The notes: generated from the letters alone by a model not told the origin. 40,357 bases of DNA from Comamonadaceae bacterium (GCA_027485235.1 JAIXRJ010000033.1:1-40357), one strand, 5' to 3'. Numbered from the stretch's first letter, positions 7,665 through 21,708 are shown. Program-made: numbers and translations.

Positions 7665-8759
7665 ATGAGCATCGAAATCCGCAACGTCCAAAAACAATTT
7701 GGCGACTTCACTGCGCTCAACAAGGTCAGCCTCGACATCGAGTCGGGTGAACTGGTTGCGCTGCTGGGCCCTTCGGGCTGCGGCAAAACCACGCTGCTGC
7801 GCATCATCGCGGGGCTGGAGACAGCCGACCAGGGCACCATCGCCTTCAGTGGCGAAGACACCACCCATGTGCATGTGCGCGAACGCCAAGTGGGCTTTGT
7901 GTTCCAGCACTACGCGCTGTTCCGCCACATGACGGTGTTCGAAAACGTGGCCTTTGGCCTGCGCGTCAAGCCGCGCAAAGAACGCCCCAGCGAATCCGAC
8001 ATCCAACGCAAGGTGCATGAGTTGCTGGGCTTGGTGCAGCTGGACTGGCTGGCCGACCGTTACCCCTCGCAGTTGTCGGGCGGTCAACGCCAACGCATCG
8101 CTTTGGCCCGCGCGCTGGCGGTCGAGCCCAAGGTGCTGCTGCTGGACGAGCCATTTGGCGCGCTGGACGCCAAGGTGCGCAAGGAGCTGCGCCGCTGGTT
8201 GCGCCGCCTGCACGACGAGCTGCATGTGACCAGCATCTTTGTCACACACGACCAGGAAGAGGCCCTGGAAGTGGCCGACCGCGTGGTGTTGATGAACAAA
8301 GGCAACATCGAGCAAATGGGCTCGCCCCAAGACGTCTGGGACCACCCGGCCAGCCCCTTTGTGTATGGCTTTTTGGGCGATGTGAACCTGTTCCACGGCC
8401 GTGCCCACGAAGGCGAAATGCTCATCGGTGCGGACCAGCACGCCATTCGTCTGGACAGCCCGGAACACGGCGCGGTGCAAGACGCCAAGGCCTTTGCCTA
8501 TGTGCGCCCACACGATCTGGATGTGACGCGCTACACACCGGGTGCGTCGCACACCGGGATCGTGGCCAAACTGACCCGCGCCATTGTGGTGGGGCCTGTG
8601 GCCCGTTTGGAACTGGATCCGGTGGAAGCGGGCATGTTTGGCAAGGATGCGGTGATCGAGGCGCAGTTGTCGGCATCGCAATACCGCCAACAGGACTTCA
8701 AAGAAGGTGAGACCTTGGTGCTCACGCCGCGCAAGGCAAGGGTGTTTGTGGAGGGCTAA
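7665..8759 (+). CDS. cysA: Sulfate/thiosulfate ABC transporter ATP-binding protein CysA
   Basis: 364 residues from ATG 7665; the frame is open further upstream into the repeat cluster, but [15 protein letters not shown] is the standard CysA beginning. All ATPase motifs are present: Walker [10 protein letters not shown] (residues 36-43 region), Q-loop VFQHYALF, signature LSGGQRQR, Walker [13 protein letters not shown], and the switch His in FVTHDQEEA. The C-terminal third (about residues 240-364) forms the TOBE-type regulatory domain, with [12 protein letters not shown] and YVRPHDLDV as family marks. It powers sulfate uptake through CysUW at the inner face of the membrane. It lies 210 bp after cysW, separated by repeats, so it may need its own promoter or depend on read-through. 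Confidence 0.96.
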   Translation: MSIEIRNVQKQFGDFTALNKVSLDIESGELVALLGPSGCGKTTLLRIIAGLETADQGTIAFSGEDTTHVHVRERQVGFVFQHYALFRHMTVFENVAFGLRVKPRKERPSESDIQRKVHELLGLVQLDWLADRYPSQLSGGQRQRIALARALAVEPKVLLLDEPFGALDAKVRKELRRWLRRLHDELHVTSIFVTHDQEEALEVADRVVLMNKGNIEQMGSPQDVWDHPASPFVYGFLGDVNLFHGRAHEGEMLIGADQHAIRLDSPEHGAVQDAKAFAYVRPHDLDVTRYTPGASHTGIVAKLTRAIVVGPVARLELDPVEAGMFGKDAVIEAQLSASQYRQQDFKEGETLVLTPRKARVFVEG

Positions 8760-8805
8760 AAGGCGCTTCGGGTAAGCTTTGCAGAACACTTTCCAAGGAA
8801 CTGCC

Positions 8806-9522
8806 ATGAGCGAACCTTCTGCCTTCGGCTTTGGTCAATTTGTGCCCGGCTTTGACTTTTTGCAAAAACTGTCCAAGACGGCGGCGCAGGCTGTACCGGG
8901 TGCCAACCCGGGCACCCTCCCCGGCATGGCCAGTTGGGTCGCGCCCACCTTGAGCGTGGAAGACATTGACAAGCGCATCCAGGAGCTCAAGTCGGTGGTG
9001 TTTTGGCTGGAGCAAAACACCACCGCACTCAAGGCCACCATCCAGGCCATGGAGGTGCAAAAGATGACCTTGTCCACCTTGCAGGCCATGAATGTGAACA
9101 TGGCGGATATGGCCAAGGCCTTCACGGCCCAAGCCCCTGCGGCTGCACCCGCGCCTCAAGCCGCTGCGCCAAAAGCCCCAGCCGAGCCTCAACCAGCTCA
9201 GCCAAAACCCATTCAGCCTGACACATCTTCTGCTGACGCAGCTTCGGTCAAGCCTGTCGTGGACCCGATGCAGTGGTGGGGTGCATTGACCCAACAGTTT
9301 CAAAACATTGCCGCCGCCGCCGTCAAAGACGTGGCCGCAGAAGCGATGAAGACGGGCATGCGGGCCAAGGCTGCCCGCACGTCAGCTGGCAGCGTTCAAT
9401 CTCCCGCAGCCCCAAAAGCCACGGCCAAAAAGGCCACCGCCCAAAAAACCATCACGGCCACAAGCAAACCTGCAACCAATTCCGCACCCGCCAAGGTGGC
9501 CGCAAAGCGCAAAACACCATGA
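8806..9522 (+). CDS. phaM: PhaM-like polyhydroxyalkanoate granule-associated regulatory protein
   Basis: 238 residues from ATG 8806, with AAGGAA six bases before it. The N-terminal half carries the PhaM/phasin-like pattern: FGQFVPGFDFLQKL, then SWVAPTLSVEDIDKRIQELK and a long heptad-like helix (about residues 45-105, VVFWLEQNTTALKATIQAME). The C-terminal half is low-complexity Ala, Pro and Lys (KATAKKATAQK, AKVAAKRK), like the histone H1-type tails with which PhaM binds DNA in Ralstonia eutropha while activating PHB synthase and tying granules to the nucleoid. The role here is carried over from that family. No phaC or phaB lies in the window. Its stop overlaps the FIST gene start (ATGA 9519-9522), so the two are translated together. 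It begins 46 bp after cysA and may be transcribed with it. Confidence 0.82.
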   Translation: MSEPSAFGFGQFVPGFDFLQKLSKTAAQAVPGANPGTLPGMASWVAPTLSVEDIDKRIQELKSVVFWLEQNTTALKATIQAMEVQKMTLSTLQAMNVNMADMAKAFTAQAPAAAPAPQAAAPKAPAEPQPAQPKPIQPDTSSADAASVKPVVDPMQWWGALTQQFQNIAAAAVKDVAAEAMKTGMRAKAARTSAGSVQSPAAPKATAKKATAQKTITATSKPATNSAPAKVAAKRKTP

Positions 9523-10766
9523 AGCTTTTCCCTTACGGTCACGCCACCCATCCCCAGTGGCGCATGGCTGCCGGTTTGGTGCTGGCTCAGCTGCAGGCCC
9601 AAATGAGCCTGCCCGACTACGCCAGCCAGCCCCGCTTGGGGCTGCTTTACATCACCGACCATTACGCACCCGAAGCACAAGCGCTGCTTGACCACCTGCG
9701 CCAGGCGCTGCCCGAGGTGCCCGACTGGGCCGGTACCGTGGGCATTGGCGTGGCGGTGAACAACGCCGAGTACTTTGACGAGCCCGCCATGGCGCTCATG
9801 CTGTGCGACCTGACGCCCGCGCAATACCGGGTGTTCTCGGGTGTCTCGCCTTTGCCTGCGGCTTGGGCCGATGCCGCTTTGGTGCATGCCGACCCGAACA
9901 CGCCCGACCTGGCCGAGTTGATAGGGGAGATGGCTGAGCGCACGCAGCAAGGCTATTTGTTTGGGGGACTGAGCGCCAGCCGCACCCGCAGTGTGCAGTT
10001 TGCCCTGCGGGCCGAAGACGCGGGTGGGCCAGAGGTGCATGGCGGTGTGCTGGAAGGCGGTTTGAGCGGCGTGGCGTTCTCGCCTGAGGTGGCTTTGTTG
10101 TCACGCGTCACGCAAGGCTGTCAGCCGGTGGCGCCCGAGCGTGAGATCACCGAGGCCGAAGGCCATGTGGTGCTGAAGTTGGCCAACGAGCCTGCACTGG
10201 ATGTGATGCTGGCCGATCTGGCCATCAGCCTGAGCGAACCGCAAAAAGCCATTGCCGTCGTTCGTTCCACCTTGGTCGGTTTGAGTGCGCCTGGTCAGTC
10301 GGGGGTGGGCCGAGCGGGCAACTTGGGCAGCGACGTGCGGGTGCGCCACATCATTGGCCTGGACCCCTTGCGCCAGGGGGTGGCCATTGCCGAGCACCTG
10401 GCGCCCGGCATGCTTTTGACCTTTTGCAAGCGCGACGTGCAAGCGGCCCGCGCCGATTTGGTACGGGTATGCGCCGAGATTCGCGAAGCGCTGGAGCCTG
10501 AGACGCTGTCCATCGAAGCCATCAACGCGCTGAGCGATGACCCGGTGCCCACGCTGCCCCAAGCTGGACAGCGCATCGCGGGCGCGGTGTACGTCAGTTG
10601 CACCGGGCGCGGCGGTCCGCATTTTGGTGGGCCGAGTGCCGAGTTGCAAATCATCCGGCACGCTTTGGGCGACGTGCCCCTGGTGGGCTTTTTTGCGGCA
10701 GGCGAGATCGCCCACAAGCAGTTGTATGGCTACACCGGGGTGTTGACGGTGTTCACGACCGATTGA
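9519..10766 (+). CDS. FIST-domain sensory protein (FIST_N plus FIST_C)
   Basis: 415 residues from ATG 9519, the start that overlaps the PhaM stop by four bases; an open frame continues upstream but runs through phaM. The protein has two parts: a FIST N-terminal region (about residues 25-215, with GLLYITDHYAPEAQALLDHL and GYLFGGLSASRTRSVQFAL) and a FIST_C region (about 230-400) ending in VYVSCTGRGGPHFG and LVGFFAAGEIAHKQLYGYTG, the most diagnostic signature. FIST domains are thought to bind small ligands such as amino acids. There is no membrane segment and no kinase or GGDEF output domain, so it is a stand-alone soluble sensor. Coupling to a PHA granule protein suggests a link to carbon storage (inference). 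Confidence 0.88.
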   Translation: MKLFPYGHATHPQWRMAAGLVLAQLQAQMSLPDYASQPRLGLLYITDHYAPEAQALLDHLRQALPEVPDWAGTVGIGVAVNNAEYFDEPAMALMLCDLTPAQYRVFSGVSPLPAAWADAALVHADPNTPDLAELIGEMAERTQQGYLFGGLSASRTRSVQFALRAEDAGGPEVHGGVLEGGLSGVAFSPEVALLSRVTQGCQPVAPEREITEAEGHVVLKLANEPALDVMLADLAISLSEPQKAIAVVRSTLVGLSAPGQSGVGRAGNLGSDVRVRHIIGLDPLRQGVAIAEHLAPGMLLTFCKRDVQAARADLVRVCAEIREALEPETLSIEAINALSDDPVPTLPQAGQRIAGAVYVSCTGRGGPHFGGPSAELQIIRHALGDVPLVGFFAAGEIAHKQLYGYTGVLTVFTTD

Positions 10767-10834
10767 GTCACAAGCGCCGAGAAAGATCCTTGCAGATCTG
10801 GCGTTTCATTCCATGACTTGCAGGGATAAGTTCC

Positions 10835-13031
<2,197 letters not shown>

Positions 13032-13054
<23 letters not shown>

Positions 13055-14096
13055 GCAGCATCGCATCCCCATAGCTGAAGAAACGGTAGCGCTGCGCCAT
13101 CGCATGCCGATACAAGCCCATGATGTGCTCGTAGCCGGCAAAGGCGCTCACCAGCATCATCAGCGTGCTTTTGGGCAGGTGGAAGTTGGTGATCAGCCGG
13201 TCCACCGCTTGGAATTCGAACCCCGGTGTGATGAAGATTTGTGTGTCGCCGCTGGCTTGGCCGAACTTGGCCCATGACTCCAGCGTGCGCACGGTGGTTG
13301 TGCCCACGGCCACCACTTGGCCGCCCCGAGCCTTGCACTCGGCAATGGCCTGTTGAGTGGCCTCTGGCACTTCGTACCACTCGCTGTGCATGGTGTGCTC
13401 AGCGATGTTTTCGGTTTTCACGGGTTGAAAGGTGCCCGCGCCCACATGCAGCGTGACGCTGGCGCGCTGCACGCCTCGTGCGGCCAGCTGCGCCAACAGG
13501 GCTTCGTCAAAGTGCAGCGCCGCCGTGGGCGCGGCCACCGCGCCAGGCGCACGCGCAAACACGGTCTGGTAGCGCTGAGCGTCTTCTTCTGAATCGGTGT
13601 GGGTGATGTAGGGCGGCAGCGGCACATGGCCGTGCTTTTCCATCAAGGCATGCGGCTCGTCGCTCAGCTGCAGGTGAAACAGCGGGCCGTTTTCATCGGG
13701 CCAGCGACCGAGCAAGACGGCATCAAAACCGCCGTTCCGAGCGCCTCCTGCCAAGTACATCTTCCCGCCCAGCAGCGGCTTTTTGCTGACCTTCATGTGC
13801 GCCACCACCTGGTGACCGGGCAGCACACGCTCCATCAACAACTCCAGCTTGCCGCCCGAGGCCTTCTCGCCAAAAATGCGCGCCTTGACGACCTTGGTGT
13901 CGTTGAACACCAGCAGATCGCCGGCGTTGAGCAAGCCGGGCAGTTCATGAAAGATGCGGTCCACCACGGCGCTCGACGAGCCGTCCAGCAAGCGCGAGCC
14001 ACTGCGATCGGGGGCAGGATGTTGCGCGATCAGTTCGGAGGGGAGTGCAAAGTCGAAATCGCTGAGGGTGAAGGAGCGGGATGCAGGTGTAGGCAT
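13032..14096 (-). CDS. queA: tRNA preQ1(34) S-adenosylmethionine ribosyltransferase-isomerase
   Basis: 354 residues (E. coli QueA has 356), start ATG at 14096-14094. QueA transfers and isomerises the ribose of S-adenosylmethionine onto preQ1 in tRNA to make epoxyqueuosine. Family motifs are all present: [18 protein letters not shown] at the start, [27 protein letters not shown] with the following [43 protein letters not shown] and [19 protein letters not shown]. The 3' end overlaps the convergent hydrolase gene by 23 bp. Elsewhere queA and tgt are usually adjacent and co-directional; here an opposing gene separates them, so each probably has its own promoter. Confidence 0.97.
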
Positions 14097-14436
14097 GATT
14101 TTGGGCTTGACAGGCCCGTTTGAATTGAAAACAGCATGATTTTCTCACGCCGCTTGCTTGGGATACCTTGGCGGGCCAACCGCATCCGCGCGTGGAGGGG
14201 GTGATTCAAAGTATTTGCCAGGGCATTCACCGCGGGTGGCAAGGCAGTGTGCCAATGAATGCATTTGAGGTGTGTGATCCGATCAAGCACTTTCGTTCAC
14301 GGGCGGTTGAACGCGGCCATCGGCCTGTTTATTCTTTGAAAGCTCTTGGATGGGCGGATTCAAGATCAAATCAACTTTTACAAAAATATTGATACATATT
14401 AACTTTTCGGGTGATCTGGCCCATTAAGTTATCAGT
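14097..14436. other. Gene-free stretch, AT-rich toward its right end, with a dyad
   Basis: No convincing gene is seen in these 340 bp. The left end must hold the queA promoter on the minus strand. The right 60 bp are much richer in A and T than the surroundings. There, AATAT (14385-14389) and ATATT (14396-14400) form a 5-bp inverted repeat with a 6-bp spacer, about 37 bp before the start of the HTH gene, a plausible autoregulatory operator. Confidence 0.4.
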
Positions 14437-14856
14437 GTGGACACGAAAACTGAAACTGAAACAGAAGCTTTTGCGCAGCGTTTACGCCGTGCGCTGGAAG
14501 TTTCTGGGGTGCGCGCGTCACCAACGGTGGTCGCCAATGAGTTCAATCTTCGCTATTGGGGGCGCAGCATCACGCCACACACAGCGCGCAATTGGCTTTT
14601 GGGCAAATCCATCCCGACCCAAGACAAGTTGCGCGTCCTCTCGGATTGGCTTCAGGTCAGTCCGGATGAATTGCGTTTTGGACGCCCACTGGGACAAACC
14701 AAGGCGGTGCAGGGCGATTCATCGTTTGGTGCTTCGAGCTTGGCAGATCGTGAAATGCTCAGCCGTTATTTGGCGTTGTCCATCGCAGAACGGATAATCG
14801 TGCGAGATGTTGTAGAAGCCCTGTGTGTGGCGGCAACGGTCAAGAAAGCCAAATGA
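14437..14856 (+). CDS. Small helix-turn-helix DNA-binding regulator
   Basis: 139 residues starting at GTG 14437; a stop at 14425 in the same frame rules out a longer protein. The opening is acidic and Thr/Glu rich (MDTKTETETEAF), followed by AQRLRRALEVSGV and a Cro/C1-like helix-turn-helix with recognition region about residues 45-60 (GRSITPHTARNWLLGKSIPT), then DKLRVLSDWLQVSPDELRFG. The C-terminal third (SLADREMLSRYLALSIAERI onward) is helical and probably for dimerisation. It looks like a phage-type or plasmid-type repressor domarin used as a stand-alone chromosomal regulator. No clear Shine-Dalgarno is present, so initiation may be leaderless. It has no phage genes around it. The target is unknown, its own AT-rich upstream region being the first candidate. 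Confidence 0.8.
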   Translation: MDTKTETETEAFAQRLRRALEVSGVRASPTVVANEFNLRYWGRSITPHTARNWLLGKSIPTQDKLRVLSDWLQVSPDELRFGRPLGQTKAVQGDSSFGASSLADREMLSRYLALSIAERIIVRDVVEALCVAATVKKAK

Positions 14857-15166
14857 GCTTGTTTTTTTTGGATCTGGCCCTGTGAGGTTGGCAACTGCGC
14901 GGCGTCTTTGGCGCTTCGGTCACGCCTGTCTCCGTACCGACTGCCGTGCCCTCGTTTTCAAAGCCTGTCACACCGGCGTTTCTAAACCCTGCTGACTTGA
15001 TCCGAGATCCATGACTCCCTGCCAGCCATTGCAAAGTGCAGCGCGTTAACTTCGATCCCGAGTCTTCGCCGGTGATGATGAAAAGGGGGCGGCGCGGCAC
15101 ACATCCAGACAAAGCCGCCTTCGGACAGTTTTGTTTTTGGCCATCATCCAAAGGCACAATGGTGAC
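14857..15166. other. Gene-free stretch before recG
   Basis: No supported gene in these 310 bp. A run of eight T residues follows the HTH gene stop (about 14862-14869) without a clear stem. GATCTGGCCC at 14871-14880 repeats the ten bases at 14413-14422 on the other side of the HTH gene. The rest is of ordinary composition; a 105-residue minus-strand frame across it has no recognisable features. Confidence 0.4.
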
Positions 15167-17233
<2,067 letters not shown>

Positions 17234-17249
17234 TGTTCAAATACCGCAC

Positions 17250-18212
17250 ATGACCCTGACCGAACTCAAATACATCGTGGCCGTGGCCCGCGAAAAGCAC
17301 TTTGGCAAAGCGGCCGAGGCCTGCTTCGTGTCGCAGCCCACGCTGTCTCTGGCGATCAAGAAGCTCGAGGAAGAGCTGGAAGTCAAGCTGTTCGAGCGCA
17401 GCGCCAGCGAGGTGTCTGTGACCCTGTTGGGCCAAGAGATCGTGCGCCAGGCGCAAAGCGTGCTGGAGCAGGCCGCCGAGATCAAGGAGATCGCCAAGCG
17501 CGGCAAAGACCCGCTGTCGGGCACCATGCGCCTGGGTGTGATCTACACCATCGGGCCGTATTTGCTGCCCGATCTGGTGCGCCAAATCATCACCGACATC
17601 CCGCAAATGCCGCTGATGCTGCAAGAGAACTTCACGGTGCGTTTGCTGGAGATGCTGCGCACGGGCGAGATCGACTGCGCCATCTTGGCCGAGCCTTTTC
17701 CCGAGTCGGGCCTGGCGTTGGCGCCTTTGTACGACGAGACCTTCATGGCGGCCCTGCCGCTGAACCACCCGCTGGCCAAAGAGGCGTTCATCACCCCCGA
17801 TCAGCTGAAAAACGAGACCATGTTGCTGCTGGGCACAGGCCATTGTTTTCGCGACCATGTGCTGGAGGTGTGCCCCGAATTTGCACGCTACGCCAGCCAG
17901 ACCGATGGCATTCGCAAGACTTTTGAAGGCTCTTCACTGGAGACCATCAAGCACATGGTGGCCGCGGGCATGGGCGTGACGCTGGTGCCGCGCCTGTCGG
18001 TGCCCGACCTCAAGCCCGTGCACAAGCGCTCGGGCGGTCGGCACGAGTCGCCCGTACGGTATTTGCCCATTGTGGACCCCGCAGGCGGCAAGCCCCCGAC
18101 CCGTCGCGTGGTGTTGGCCTGGCGGCGCAGTTACACCCGGTATGAAGCGATCGCCGCCATGCGCAACGCGATTTACGCCTGCCCGCTGCCGGGCGTGACC
18201 CGCCTGTCCTGA
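17250..18212 (+). CDS. oxyR: Peroxide-sensing LysR-type regulator OxyR
   Basis: 320 residues from ATG 17250. The N-terminal winged helix-turn-helix ([20 protein letters not shown], then [19 protein letters not shown]) is followed by the LysR dimer helix and the effector domain from about residue 90. The redox pair is intact: [12 protein letters not shown] places Cys199 and Cys208 at the same numbers as in E. coli OxyR, so disulfide activation by hydrogen peroxide is expected. The tail after residue 290 ([28 protein letters not shown]) is ordinary for beta-proteobacterial forms. It is probably co-transcribed with recG, whose stop lies 16 bp upstream. No katA, katG or ahpC target is in the window. 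Confidence 0.95.
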   Translation: MTLTELKYIVAVAREKHFGKAAEACFVSQPTLSLAIKKLEEELEVKLFERSASEVSVTLLGQEIVRQAQSVLEQAAEIKEIAKRGKDPLSGTMRLGVIYTIGPYLLPDLVRQIITDIPQMPLMLQENFTVRLLEMLRTGEIDCAILAEPFPESGLALAPLYDETFMAALPLNHPLAKEAFITPDQLKNETMLLLGTGHCFRDHVLEVCPEFARYASQTDGIRKTFEGSSLETIKHMVAAGMGVTLVPRLSVPDLKPVHKRSGGRHESPVRYLPIVDPAGGKPPTRRVVLAWRRSYTRYEAIAAMRNAIYACPLPGVTRLS

Positions 18213-18238
18213 GGTCTTCAACGGGCTGGGGATGTGTC

Positions 18239-18280
18239 ATCCCAGACAAAGACCCGGGATCCATCTGCGATCTTGGATGC
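18239..18280. repeat. Palindromic intergenic element between oxyR and ubiA
   Basis: ATCCCAG (18239-18245) pairs with CCGGGAT (18254-18260), and ATCCA with TGGAT follows within 18259-18278. On the minus strand the first part reads GATCCCGGGTC ... GGGATGAC, resembling a dispersed intergenic palindrome seen in many proteobacterial genomes. It may act as a terminator or processing site for recG-oxyR; it has no U-run. Confidence 0.4.
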
Positions 18281-18333
18281 TTGCGGCGCGCGGGCAGGGC
18301 GGCAAAGAGGCTGCGCGCACAGATAATGCCCCC

Positions 18334-19185
18334 ATGAACGACAAACTCATGCTTTATCTGGACCTGATCCGCTGGAACCGGCCTGCTGGGTGGTTGCTCT
18401 TGTTGTGGCCGTCTCTGGCGGCTTTGTGGGTGGCCGCCGGAGGCTTTCCGGGCTGGCACCTGATCGCGGTATTCACCTTGGGCACCATCCTCATGCGCAG
18501 CGCGGGTTGTTGCGTCAACGACGTGGCCGACCGCGACTTTGACAAGCATGTGAAACGCACAGCCAACCGTCCTGTGACCAGCGGCCGCATCGGCACCAAG
18601 GAAGCTTTGGGGGTGGGCGCCGTGCTGGCGCTGTGTGCGTTTGGCTTGGTGCTCACCACCAACCCAGCCACCATCGTGGCGTCTTTTGCCGCGTTGGCGG
18701 TGACGCTGGTTTACCCCTATGCCAAGCGTTATGTGGCCATGCCCCAGGCGGTGTTGGGTGTGGCGTTCAGCTTTGGCATCCCCATGGCCTTTGCCGCGGT
18801 GCAAGGCGAGGTGCCGCTCTTGGCCTGGGGCCTTTTGCTGGGCAACCTGTTTTGGGTGCTGGCCTACGACACCGAGTACGCCATGGTGGACCGTGAAGAC
18901 GATTTGAAAATCGGCATGAAGACCTCGGCCATCACCCTCGGTGACCGGGATGTGCCTGCCATCATGGGCTTTTATGCCACTTATTTGCTGATCTGGGCGG
19001 GTTTGCTGAACGCCTTGCAGCAAGGCTTGTGGGTCTGGCTGGCTTGGGCGGTGTCGATCGCGCAGGTGATTTGGCATTATTTCTTGATCCGTCAGCGCAG
19101 CCGCGAAGGCTGCTTCCAAGCGTTCAGGCTGAACCACTGCTTGGGTTTCAGCGTGTTTGTCGGCGTGGTCCTGTCTGACCTGTAA
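18334..19185 (+). CDS. ubiA: 4-hydroxybenzoate octaprenyltransferase UbiA
   Basis: 283 residues from ATG 18334 ([20 protein letters not shown]). This inner-membrane enzyme attaches the polyprenyl chain to 4-hydroxybenzoate in ubiquinone synthesis. Both Asp-rich prenyl-diphosphate and magnesium motifs are clear: [19 protein letters not shown] (about residues 62-80) and [19 protein letters not shown] (about 180-198). Eight or nine hydrophobic segments follow the family pattern, including the first, [18 protein letters not shown]. It starts 121 bp after oxyR and ends convergently with proC. The usual partner ubiC (chorismate lyase) is not in the window. Confidence 0.96.
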   Translation: MNDKLMLYLDLIRWNRPAGWLLLLWPSLAALWVAAGGFPGWHLIAVFTLGTILMRSAGCCVNDVADRDFDKHVKRTANRPVTSGRIGTKEALGVGAVLALCAFGLVLTTNPATIVASFAALAVTLVYPYAKRYVAMPQAVLGVAFSFGIPMAFAAVQGEVPLLAWGLLLGNLFWVLAYDTEYAMVDREDDLKIGMKTSAITLGDRDVPAIMGFYATYLLIWAGLLNALQQGLWVWLAWAVSIAQVIWHYFLIRQRSREGCFQAFRLNHCLGFSVFVGVVLSDL

Positions 19186-19208
19186 GGGGTGAACACCCGG
19201 TTGACCCT

Positions 19209-19224
19209 GCAGGTGTCGACCTGC
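19209..19224. terminator. Hairpin between convergent ubiA and proC
   Basis: GCAGGT (19209-19214) and ACCTGC (19219-19224) form a perfect 6-bp stem with a GTCG loop in the 51-bp gap between two converging genes. No T-run follows on either side, so intrinsic termination is uncertain. Confidence 0.3.
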
Positions 19225-19236
19225 GTGACAAATGCC

Positions 19237-20061
19237 TCAGGCCTTGCCGTATTCGTCACCCAACTCGCGTGCCCGTTTTTCAGCGGCCTGCATGGCTTGC
19301 ACAAATGAGGCTTTCACGCCTGATGCCTCCAGCGATGTGATGGCGGCGTAGGTGGTGCCCCCTTTGGAGGTGACGCGTTGGCGCAGCACTTCGGGCGACT
19401 CGGAGGACGCTGCTGCCAAGGACGAGGCACCCGAGAAAGTGGCCACGGCGAGTTGGTAGGCCTGCTCGGCGCTCAGGCCCATGCCCACGCCCGCTTGGGT
19501 CATGGCCTCAAGGAAATAAAACACATAGGCCGGGCCGGAGCCCGACAAGGCGGTCACAGCGTCCAGGTGAGATTCCTGCTGTACCCAAAGAAACTGCCCG
19601 GTGGTGCCCATGACTTGTTCGACCAGCGCTTTGTCAGCGGCAGTGACCGAGGGGCAAGCGAACAAGCCCGTGATGCCTTGGCCCACCAAAGCCGGTGTGT
19701 TGGGCATGCAGCGCACCACGCGATCGGTGCCGACCCAGCGGCAAATGCTGTCGGTGCGGATGCCTGCTGCCACCGACAAATGCAGTGCGCCTAGGGTGTG
19801 GGGCGTGACGGGTGTTGCGGCTTCGCTGAACACTTGTGGCTTGACGGCCCAGACGACCAAGTCAGCCTGAGCCAAAGTCGCGTCAGCGCTTTGCAGTGCG
19901 GTGATGCCACAGTCCTGCTGCAATTTGGCAGCGGTGTCGGCAAAGGGCTCGACCACCATGATTTGCGAGGCCTGCAAGCCTTGGCGGATCAGGCCACCGA
20001 TGATGGCGCTGGCCATGTTGCCGCCGCCGATGAATGCGATGTGGGTTGAAGCTGTGCTCAT
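19237..20061 (-). CDS. proC: Pyrroline-5-carboxylate reductase
   Basis: 274 residues from the ATG at 20061-20059 (MSTASTHIAFIGGGNMASAI); an ATG 12 codons upstream is less likely because it adds a tail the family lacks. It performs the last step of proline synthesis, NAD(P)H reduction of pyrroline-5-carboxylate. The Rossmann fold opens with FIGGGNMASAIIGGLI; VRCMPNTPALVGQGITGL and the catalytic-domain signature ALSGSGPAYVFYFLEAM are intact, as is SKGGTTYAAI near the end. The length equals the family norm (about 270). It is transcribed away from glpK through an 86-bp intergenic space that must hold both promoters. Confidence 0.96.
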   Translation of the reverse strand: MSTASTHIAFIGGGNMASAIIGGLIRQGLQASQIMVVEPFADTAAKLQQDCGITALQSADATLAQADLVVWAVKPQVFSEAATPVTPHTLGALHLSVAAGIRTDSICRWVGTDRVVRCMPNTPALVGQGITGLFACPSVTAADKALVEQVMGTTGQFLWVQQESHLDAVTALSGSGPAYVFYFLEAMTQAGVGMGLSAEQAYQLAVATFSGASSLAAASSESPEVLRQRVTSKGGTTYAAITSLEASGVKASFVQAMQAAEKRARELGDEYGKA

Positions 20062-20147
20062 GGGCTGTCTTTGGGTTGCTTGCTTGGAAAACGCCATGCG
20101 GGAATTGTCGCTGTTTATGCCCAGCACTTTGAGTTAGCCTTGCAGGC

Positions 20148-21647
20148 ATGGACTACATCCTTTCAATTGACCAAGGCACCACCAGTTCTCGCGCGGTGGT
20201 GTTTGACCGGGCCGGTCAACCGGTGGCGATCGCGCAACGCGAATTCGCGCAACACTTTCCTCAGCCCGGCTGGGTCGAGCACAACGCGACGGAGATTTGG
20301 CAGACCCAGTTGGCCGTCATGCAAGAAGCCGTGCGCAAAGCGGGCATTTCGGCGGCGCAATTGCGAGCCATTGGCTTGACCAACCAACGCGAGACCACCG
20401 TGCTGTGGGATCGCAAAACCGGTGAGCCGGTGGGCCCTGCCATCGTTTGGCAAGACCGCAGAACCGTGGCCCATTGCGAAGCGATGCGGGCTGCCGGCTT
20501 GGCCGACGCCATCGCGCGCAAGACGGGCTTGGTGCTGGATGCGTATTTTTCCGGGACCAAGTTGGCTTGGTTGCTGGACCATGTGCCCGCAGCCCGAGCC
20601 CGCGCTGAGCGGGGTGAGTTGGCTTTTGGCACGGTGGACAGCTGGCTGGTCTGGAAGCTCACTGGCGGACGGGTCCACGCGACAGACCCGAGCAATGCTT
20701 CTCGGACCCTGCTTTTCAATTTAAAACAAGGCGCATGGGATGAGGAGTTGATGGCTTGGCTGCGTATCCCGGCAGCGGTGATGCCCCGTGTCATGCCCTC
20801 TTCAGGTTGGATAGCAGAAACCGATGCAAACTGTTTGGGTCGCAGCATTCCCATCGCCGGATGGGCCGGTGACCAGCAGGCGGCGCTTTTTGGGCAGGCT
20901 TGTTTTTTGCCGGGCATGGCCAAAAACACCTACGGCACAGGTTGCTTCATGCTGATGAACACGGGCAGTGCGCCGGTGGCCAGCCAGCACCGTCTGCTCA
21001 GCACGGTGGCGTGGCAGGGGCCTGTCACCCATGAGCAGCCAACAACTTATGCCCTGGAGGGCTCGGTGTTCATGGCGGGCGCCACCGTGCAATGGTTGCG
21101 CGACGGCTTGCAAGTGATTCAAAGTGCGTCCGAAGTGGAGGCCTTGGCGGCCAGCGTTCCTGACACGGGAGATGTTTTTTTGGTGCCCGCCTTTACTGGC
21201 TTGGGTGCACCCGATTGGGATGGACAAGCCCGTGGGACCTTGTTGGGCATGACCCGAGGGACGACCCGCGCGCACATCGCTCGTGCCGCACTGGAGGCCA
21301 TTGCGCTGCAAACAGCCGACGTGTTCCATGCCATGAGCGCCGACAGCGGTTTGCAAGTCAAGGAATTGCGCGTCGATGGCGGTGCCAGCCAGAACAATTT
21401 GCTGATGCAATTACAAGCCGATGTGCTGGGGGTGCCGGTGGTGCGCAGCCAGGTGAGCGAGACCACGGCATTGGGTGCCGCGTATTTGGCGGGACTGGCC
21501 ACTGGGTTTTGGGCTGGAGCGGATGAAATCTCCAAACAGTGGCGGCAAGATCGTCGATTTGAGCCGCAATGGACGGTTGGACAGCGCCATGAGCGACAAA
21601 CCCGCTGGCGGCAAGCGGTGGCAAGGTCCAAGTTGTGGGCGATATGA
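20148..21647 (+). CDS. glpK: Glycerol kinase
   Basis: 499 residues from ATG 20148, close to the 502 of E. coli GlpK. It phosphorylates glycerol to glycerol-3-phosphate. The FGGY-family N-terminus binds phosphate in [18 protein letters not shown], substrate contacts lie in [14 protein letters not shown] and WQDRRT, and the second domain shows [31 protein letters not shown], and the signature [20 protein letters not shown]. The C-terminus ([14 protein letters not shown]) is normal. Neither glpF nor glpD is adjacent, so this is a stand-alone copy. It is the last gene before the ribosomal block. Confidence 0.97.
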   Translation: MDYILSIDQGTTSSRAVVFDRAGQPVAIAQREFAQHFPQPGWVEHNATEIWQTQLAVMQEAVRKAGISAAQLRAIGLTNQRETTVLWDRKTGEPVGPAIVWQDRRTVAHCEAMRAAGLADAIARKTGLVLDAYFSGTKLAWLLDHVPAARARAERGELAFGTVDSWLVWKLTGGRVHATDPSNASRTLLFNLKQGAWDEELMAWLRIPAAVMPRVMPSSGWIAETDANCLGRSIPIAGWAGDQQAALFGQACFLPGMAKNTYGTGCFMLMNTGSAPVASQHRLLSTVAWQGPVTHEQPTTYALEGSVFMAGATVQWLRDGLQVIQSASEVEALAASVPDTGDVFLVPAFTGLGAPDWDGQARGTLLGMTRGTTRAHIARAALEAIALQTADVFHAMSADSGLQVKELRVDGGASQNNLLMQLQADVLGVPVVRSQVSETTALGAAYLAGLATGFWAGADEISKQWRQDRRFEPQWTVGQRHERQTRWRQAVARSKLWAI

Positions 21648-21708
21648 GCCAATGAGGGGGCCAAAACACGTTCAAATGGGTCGTCAAGAAAAATCTTTGT
21701 TCGAATTG

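Noticed and set aside
14168..14392. 74-residue frame in the queA-HTH gap
   Set aside because: No ribosome site, no recognisable motif, and it runs into the AT-rich regulatory region.
14840..15157. 105-residue minus-strand frame before recG
   Set aside because: No motif, no ribosome site, and low-complexity composition; could be chance.
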